From: JANMJD01 sp031371195 | GTDB taxonomy: Bacteria; Actinomycetota; Acidimicrobiia; Acidimicrobiales; Ilumatobacteraceae | Reading direction: 5' to 3' | Assembly (NCBI GenBank): GCA_031371195.1 | Contig: JANMJD010000085.1 | Coordinates: forward strand, 1 to 47,711 | Length of the DNA stretch: 47,711 bases | In this document: piece by piece, positions 43,268 to 47,711 of the stretch | How the letters are laid out: each line of letters starts with the position of its first letter | How positions within the stretch are numbered: the stretch's first letter is position 1 | The notes under the pieces: generated by a model | What the model was told of the DNA's origin: nothing | Database searches by the model: none | The model's input: the letters and a program-made list of their open reading frames with translations, nothing else | Translations under genes and position numbers: made by a program

Positions 43268-44310
43268 ACACCACCACCACCATCCCCGGCCGCCGCTACG
43301 GAAGTGCCGTGGTCACCACTCCGTCCGACTGCGAGATCGAGATCACCCGGGTCTTCGATGCTCCGGCCGCCCGCGTCTATGCCGCGTGGACGACACCGGA
43401 CCATGTGCGGCGGTGGTGGGGATCGCCCGAGACCCCGTTGACGGTCTGCGAGATCGACCTGCGCGTGGGTGGGTCGTGGCGGTATGCAATGCAGTCCGAC
43501 TCCGGTGTCGAACTCGGCTGGCATGGAACGTACCGCGAGATCGTGCCGACGCAGCGTCTGGTCTCGACCGAGGTCTTCGAGGGCTATCCCGATGGCGAGG
43601 CGCTCAACACACTCACGCTGACCGAGGCCGACGGGGTGACGACGATGCTGGTCAACGTGCTCCACACCAGCCGGGAGAACCGCGACGGACATATCAACTC
43701 GGGCATGGAGGCCGGCATGCAGCTCACCCTCAACCGCGTCGACGACCTGCTCCCGGGTCTGAGCGACATCGCCGAGAACTACCGTCGGATCGCCGGCGCC
43801 TTCACCAAGGTCGCCTCGGCCGTCCCCGCCGACGCCTGGTCGAACCCGGCGCCGTGCGACGGATGGGTGGCGCGCGATGTGATCGCCCACATGACCGGCT
43901 GGATGCCGGCGTTCCTCGATCCGGCCCCGGTCAGCCTGCCCACGGATCTGCCGGTCGACACCGATCCGGCCGGTGCATGGATCACCTTGAATGACGCGAT
44001 CCAGGCCCTGCTCGACGACCCGGCGACTGCGGCGCAGGAGTTCGACCACCCGCACGTGGGGCGCCAAACCGTCGGCAACGCCATCGGCATGTTCTTCCTC
44101 GGCGACGTCCTCGTCCACACCTGGGATCTGGCCCGGGCCACCGGTGGCGACGAGACCCTCGACGCCGCCCAGGTCCATGCGATGTACGAGGGCCTGCAGC
44201 CGATCGAGGAAATCCTGCGCTCGAGCGGCCAGTACGGCCCCGCCGTGCCGGTTTCGGCCGACGCCGACGAGCAGACGAAACTCATCGCCTTCACCGGCCG
44301 CCAGCCGTAG
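43264..44310 (+). CDS. Fusion of SRPBCC (AHSA1-type) domain and mycothiol-dependent isomerase-like (DinB-fold) domain
   Basis: The 348-residue protein has two domains. Residues about 18-155 are an SRPBCC/AHSA1 ligand-binding fold (ITRVFDAPAARVYAAWT, RRWWGSPETPLTVCEIDLRVGGSWRY, then HTSRENRDGHINSGMEAGM). Residues about 165-348 are a maleylpyruvate-isomerase/TIGR03086-type four-helix domain (FTKVASAVPADAWSNPAPCDGWVARDVIAHMTGW, and GDVLVHTWDLARATG with His residues that could bind metal). SRPBCC proteins commonly pair with ArsR regulators; fusion to the isomerase-type domain is less usual. It overlaps the regulator stop by ATGA. A hydrophobic ligand or a mycothiol-linked reaction is possible but unproven. 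Confidence 0.88.
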   Translation: MNTTTTIPGRRYGSAVVTTPSDCEIEITRVFDAPAARVYAAWTTPDHVRRWWGSPETPLTVCEIDLRVGGSWRYAMQSDSGVELGWHGTYREIVPTQRLVSTEVFEGYPDGEALNTLTLTEADGVTTMLVNVLHTSRENRDGHINSGMEAGMQLTLNRVDDLLPGLSDIAENYRRIAGAFTKVASAVPADAWSNPAPCDGWVARDVIAHMTGWMPAFLDPAPVSLPTDLPVDTDPAGAWITLNDAIQALLDDPATAAQEFDHPHVGRQTVGNAIGMFFLGDVLVHTWDLARATGGDETLDAAQVHAMYEGLQPIEEILRSSGQYGPAVPVSADADEQTKLIAFTGRQP

Positions 44311-44401
44311 TCGTCATTCCATCGGGCGCCAGTTCTCAACGCCCGCGCGGAGTTGTGGGCCGGCTCGGTGACATATGGTTGCCGCCCATGGGGGGACGGA
44401 T

Positions 44402-45511
44402 ATGACCACGGCGTTCTTCACCAGCTACGCGCGAGCCGACTCCGAGAACGGCCTGCTCAAGAAGGTCATCGACGACTTGGCCGCCGGTGTCCATTCGCTT
44501 CTTCCCGGTGTCGCCGCGACCGATGTGTGTTTCTTCGATCAGACAACCATCGAAACCGGCGCAGACTGGGAGCGAATACTTGCCGACGGAGCGAACACGG
44601 CGCGTGTGCTCGTCTGTCTGATGTCGCCGACCTACTTCAGTCGGCCCCATTGCGCCAAGGAGTTCGACGTCTTTCGTCGCCGGCTGGAGGCCTACGACGC
44701 GGTGGGCGATCGACGGGTGGTCGTACCGGTCATCTGGCGGTCGGAGATCGAGATCCCCCAGACTCTGGCCCGGCTGCAGCACAACAGCGACGTCTTTCCC
44801 AAGAAGTACCACGAGGCCGGGTTGCGTGGGCTGAAGCGCCTGGGGTCGCAGCGCGAGAAATACCTGATGGCGATCGACGCCCTCGCCAAGATCATCGCCG
44901 ACATGGCGCGCCAGCCCCCGCTCGGGTCCCTCGCCGCCCGGCCCAGATTCGAGGAGCTGACCAACTCTTTCGATCATCCGGTGATCGGGCGATTCCCGTT
45001 GGCTGTCGCCGTGCTCGCCCCACTGGGAGCCGCCGGCCGTATCGACCCGTTCACGCCGACGATCGGCGAGCAGATCGACCAAGCCACGCACAATGCCGGT
45101 GTCGCCTGGCGCGAGGTGATCCCCGGCAACGATCTGGCGGGCCGGTTGGCCGCGACGATGTCGTCCGGCGACGGCGCGGCTGTGGTGGTGTTGACCCACG
45201 AAACGGCCCCGCCGTGGTTCGACATTGCACGTGACCTGGTGTTGAGCAAGCCGTGGTACCTATTGGTCGAGGAACCGATGGCGAAACTGGTGACGCCGCC
45301 GTCCGGCGCGGCGGGGGTGATCACGTTCCAGACGAACGGACCGCGGGACCTCAAGCAGTGCGGAATCACGCTGTTCACCGACTTGAAGCTGCGCCATGTC
45401 GATCGGCCGGTTGCAATGGCCGCCCACGATGATGCCCTCGTCAGCCAGGCGCTTGAGCAAGGCATCGACACGGCCCGCCGCCCCGAGATCAGCGCCGTGA
45501 GCGGACGATGA
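44402..45511 (+). CDS. TIR-domain protein, FxsC-like
   Basis: The 369-residue protein opens MTTAFFTSYARADS, a TIR-fold start, and continues with FFDQTTIETGADW and VLVCLMSPTYFSRPHCAKEF, where SPxYxxSxxCxxE carries the Glu87 at the position of the TIR NADase catalytic residue. A second region (about 190-300: LAVAVLAPLGAAG, GEQIDQATHNAGVAW, GAAVVVLTHETAPPW) matches my recollection of the C-terminal half of TIR-like FxsC proteins of the FxSxx-COOH system. The ATG at 44402 has a strong GGGGGGA ribosome site 6 nt upstream, better than the in-frame ATG at 44375. It overlaps the next gene by ATGA. Whether it hydrolyses NAD is not shown. Confidence 0.82.
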   Translation: MTTAFFTSYARADSENGLLKKVIDDLAAGVHSLLPGVAATDVCFFDQTTIETGADWERILADGANTARVLVCLMSPTYFSRPHCAKEFDVFRRRLEAYDAVGDRRVVVPVIWRSEIEIPQTLARLQHNSDVFPKKYHEAGLRGLKRLGSQREKYLMAIDALAKIIADMARQPPLGSLAARPRFEELTNSFDHPVIGRFPLAVAVLAPLGAAGRIDPFTPTIGEQIDQATHNAGVAWREVIPGNDLAGRLAATMSSGDGAAVVVLTHETAPPWFDIARDLVLSKPWYLLVEEPMAKLVTPPSGAAGVITFQTNGPRDLKQCGITLFTDLKLRHVDRPVAMAAHDDALVSQALEQGIDTARRPEISAVSGR

Positions 45512-47711
45512 CCGACATCGCCGCGGGACCGTCCGCGGCTCCGACCGAGCCCGAACGCCCGCTCGGCAGGATTGTGACCTTCTACTCGTACAAGGGTGGA
45601 ACGGGCCGTTCGATGGCCCTCGCCAACGTCGGCTGGATCCTGGCTGCAGCGGGACGCCGCGTGCTGATGATCGACTGGGACCTCGAAGCCCCCGGCCTGC
45701 ACCGCTACTTCCATCCCTTCCTCGACGACCCCGAACTCACCGAATCCCGCGGCCTGATCGACTGGGCGATCGACCTCAAAGCCCTGTCGGTGACCGCCGC
45801 GACCCCGCGGACGGGTGCACCCTCGCAGACACATCCCGAAGACTTCGTCGAACTGCAACTCGTGATGGATCATCTGGGAGCGGTGGGTGCGTGTGCGTTC
45901 AGTCCTGACGGGACGCGCCTTGCGGTCGGCAGTCCTGATCGGACGGTGCGGGTCTGGGACACCACTACCTGGGAACCCATCACCACCCTTACCGGACACA
46001 GAAGCTCGGTCTTGACATGTGGATTCAGTCCCGACGGGACCCGCCTCGTGTCTGGCAGCGGGGATCAAACGGTCAGGGTGTGGGACACCACCACATGGGA
46101 ATTGACCATCATCCTCACCGGACACACCGACTGGGTCAGGGCATGTGCGTTCAGCCCCGACGGCACCCACCTCGTGTCCGGCAGCGACGATCAAACCCTA
46201 CGGGTGTGGAACACCATCACCTGGGAACCCACCGCCACACTCACCGGACACACCGGCTGGCTCTGGGCGTGTGCATTCAGTCCCAACGGGACCCACCTCG
46301 TGTCCGGAAGCAGCGATCAAACCGTACAGGTCTGGAACACCACCACCTGGGAACCCACCACCACACTCACCGGACACACCGACTGGGTCAGGGCGTGCAC
46401 ATTCAGTCCCGACGGGACCCACCTCGTGTCCGGCAGCGACGATCAAACCCTACGGGTGTGGAACACCACCACCTGGGAGTTGACCATCGTTCTCACGGGA
46501 CACACTGGCTGGGTCAGGGCGTGTGCATTCAGTCCCGACGGGACCCGCCTCGTGTCCGGCAGCGACGATCAAACCCTCGGAGTGTGGAACACGACCACCT
46601 GGAAACCGTTGATCACGCTTGCCCGTCAATCAGACCGCAGTCCCATCTCATCGTTCGATCCGGCTCGCGTGTGGCCGTTTGCACTCAGCCCTGACGGGAC
46701 CCAGCTGGTATCGGGCAATTCCGCGCAAAACGTCCACGTCTGGGGCCCGCCCGCCGAGCGCAGCGACGGCCCGAAGGAGCGTGCGGGCGAAGAGCCCTGG
46801 TGGGACGGCCGCGTTGGGCTGGCGAACTTCATGGTGCCGATCGACGTGCCGTTCGAAGGCGACGGTGCGCTCGAACTCGTCCCGGCCGGGGTGCAGGACT
46901 CGGCGTACGCCGCGCGGGTGACACGGTTCGATTGGGAATCGTTCTACACCGACTTGGGCGGCGGAGTGATTCTTGAGGCCCTCAAGCAAGAACTGCGCGC
47001 CGACTACGACTTCATTCTGGTCGACAGTCGCACGGGCATCTCCGACACGTCGGGCATCTGCACTGTGCAGATGCCCGACGACCTGGTGGTCTGCTACACA
47101 CTCAATCACCAGAGCATCAAGGGTGCAGTCGCCGTCGCCACCTCGGCCGAAACCCAGCGGACCAAGCCGAGCGGAGAACCGGGCCTACGCGTCTGGCCGG
47201 TCCCGACCCGGGTGGAACTCGGCGAGAAGGACAAGCTCGAATCGGCCCGAGCCGCGTCGCGCGAGGAGTTCGGCCGATTTCTCCGCCATCTCCCACGAGC
47301 TGAACGACAGACCTACTGGGGCCGCGCCGAGATCGTCTACCAGCAGTTCTTCGCCTACGAGGAGGTACTCGCAACCGTCGCCGACCGCAAGCATCAGACC
47401 CTCTCGCTCCTCTCCTCGTTCGAGGAGCTCGCCCGCCGCCTGGCCGACGATCCAGCACTCGAGATGCCCGAGATCCCGGAGGCCGACCGCCAGACCTGGC
47501 TCGACCGCTACCGCCGGCCGAGCGGCGGCCAGGCGGCACCGGCGCAGCAGTTGTTCGTCAGCTATCCGCGCCGTCCACCCGAGTTCGCCGAACGCTCCGC
47601 CCTGATCGTCGCTCGCTTCAGAGATGAGGGATTCCGCGTATGGTGGGACCAGGATCTGCAGCTGGGCGACGACATTGCGCACGCGAGCCAGACAGCGTTG
47701 GAGGCAAGTTT
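45508..47711 (+). CDS. KGGVGRT-type ATPase interrupted by seven WD40 repeats, followed by a TIR domain (3' end beyond window)
   Basis: The frame is open from ATG 45508 to the window end (734 complete codons, no stop). Residues 22-35 contain the deviant Walker A SYKGGTGRS (Lys29, Arg34), and 52-66 the switch VLMIDWDLEAPGLHR, as in MinD/ParA-like KGGVGRT ATPases at the head of FxsT-type proteins. From about residue 122 to 412 seven WD40 repeats intervene. The ATPase resumes near 432 with LELVPAGVQD, RFDWESFYTDLGGGV, DFILVDSRTGISDT (Walker B Asp506) and CTVQMPDDLVVCY, ending near 670. A TIR domain then starts (LFVSYPRR, residues 682-689; GFRVWWDQDLQLGDD) and is cut by the window end. NB-ARC and repeat domains may follow. 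Role: likely signal-sensing NTPase of a TIR module. Confidence 0.88.
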   Translation, partial: MTDIAAGPSAAPTEPERPLGRIVTFYSYKGGTGRSMALANVGWILAAAGRRVLMIDWDLEAPGLHRYFHPFLDDPELTESRGLIDWAIDLKALSVTAATPRTGAPSQTHPEDFVELQLVMDHLGAVGACAFSPDGTRLAVGSPDRTVRVWDTTTWEPITTLTGHRSSVLTCGFSPDGTRLVSGSGDQTVRVWDTTTWELTIILTGHTDWVRACAFSPDGTHLVSGSDDQTLRVWNTITWEPTATLTGHTGWLWACAFSPNGTHLVSGSSDQTVQVWNTTTWEPTTTLTGHTDWVRACTFSPDGTHLVSGSDDQTLRVWNTTTWELTIVLTGHTGWVRACAFSPDGTRLVSGSDDQTLGVWNTTTWKPLITLARQSDRSPISSFDPARVWPFALSPDGTQLVSGNSAQNVHVWGPPAERSDGPKERAGEEPWWDGRVGLANFMVPIDVPFEGDGALELVPAGVQDSAYAARVTRFDWESFYTDLGGGVILEALKQELRADYDFILVDSRTGISDTSGICTVQMPDDLVVCYTLNHQSIKGAVAVATSAETQRTKPSGEPGLRVWPVPTRVELGEKDKLESARAASREEFGRFLRHLPRAERQTYWGRAEIVYQQFFAYEEVLATVADRKHQTLSLLSSFEELARRLADDPALEMPEIPEADRQTWLDRYRRPSGGQAAPAQQLFVSYPRRPPEFAERSALIVARFRDEGFRVWWDQDLQLGDDIAHASQTALEAS
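45871..46743 (+). repeat. Tandem 126-bp repeats encoding a seven-bladed WD40 propeller
   Basis: The F/L-SP(D/N)GT motif recurs at residues 131, 173, 215, 257, 299, 341 and 393: five intervals of exactly 42 codons (126 bp) and one of 52. Each blade carries LVSGS-D-QT and VWxxTTW; LTGH links blades 1-6, while LARQ replaces it after blade 6. A 52-bp stretch is identical between blades 3 and 5 (46165-46216 and 46417-46468), showing recent duplication or conversion. The repeats consistently use CAA for Gln and often GGA, ACA and CTA codons, unlike the strongly G/C-ending flanks. Confidence 0.92.

Noticed and set aside
46017..46694. A 225-codon repetitive frame (HHLGTH-type repeats) within the WD40 array
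   Set aside because: It is the same 126-bp repeats read in another frame; the WD40 frame continues into recognisable ATPase and TIR sequence on both sides.
45871..46743. Possible CRISPR or intergenic tandem array
   Set aside because: The repeat is coding throughout, 126 bp long with no spacer pattern, and each unit is a WD40 blade.

Overview
The window is GC-rich, densely coded chromosomal DNA from an actinobacterium. Supporting this are a mycobacterial-type fused 2-oxoglutarate decarboxylase (Kgd, E2+E1), a GTP-type PEP carboxykinase, a UvrD2-like helicase with an HRDC domain, PIG-L and mycothiol-isomerase-type domains, and many starts that look leaderless. An Acidimicrobiia-like host (Ilumatobacter relatives) is an inference. 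I see no tRNA, rRNA, insertion sequence, prophage or CRISPR array, and no gap longer than 300 bases lacks a gene.

Layout. 1-5.6 kb: end of an oligopeptide ABC transporter (permease tail, then a fused permease-ATPase), then a co-directional run of alpha/beta hydrolase, alpha-methylacyl-CoA racemase, PIG-L deacetylase and histidine phosphatase. 5.7-10.9 kb: a lipoprotein, a ferritin-like di-iron protein, a small membrane protein, a methyltransferase-like protein and a secreted GH26-like glycosidase. 10.9-14.2 kb (minus): PEPCK, an OB/cold-shock-like small protein, ribosomal protein L28 and an XRE regulator. 14.3-22.8 kb: FakA-like kinase, a PH/SHOCT membrane protein, UvrD2-like helicase, hotdog thioesterase, exonuclease III, an NYN ribonuclease with an S1-like domain and long basic tail, and a HAD hydrolase. 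22.8-27.9 kb: Kgd, a cupredoxin lipoprotein and a urate-oxidase-N-type membrane protein. 28-35.9 kb: EttA-like ABC-F, a secreted esterase, a small membrane protein, a CysQ-like phosphatase, enoyl-CoA hydratase, a His-rich membrane protein and an MFS exporter. 36-39.4 kb: two tandem paralogues with a phosphohistidine domain but no ATP-grasp domain. 39.5-44.3 kb: AarF/UbiB kinase-like protein, acyl-CoA dehydrogenase, and an ArsR regulator with an SRPBCC-isomerase fusion behind a clear promoter and operator.

44.4 kb to the end is the most unusual part. A TIR-domain protein resembling FxsC of the FxSxx-COOH system overlaps by 4 bp a large gene that runs off the window. The second protein begins as a KGGVGRT-type (MinD/ParA-like) ATPase, is interrupted by seven WD40 repeats inserted between its Walker A and Walker B halves, resumes the ATPase, and then starts a TIR domain. 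This looks like a signalling or immune-type module in which a beta-propeller has been inserted inside the NTPase. The expected FxsA peptide and FxsB radical-SAM genes are not visible upstream.

Several genes at the head of transcription units have a TAnnnT -10-like hexamer 6 to 8 nt before the start codon, suggesting frequent leaderless transcription.
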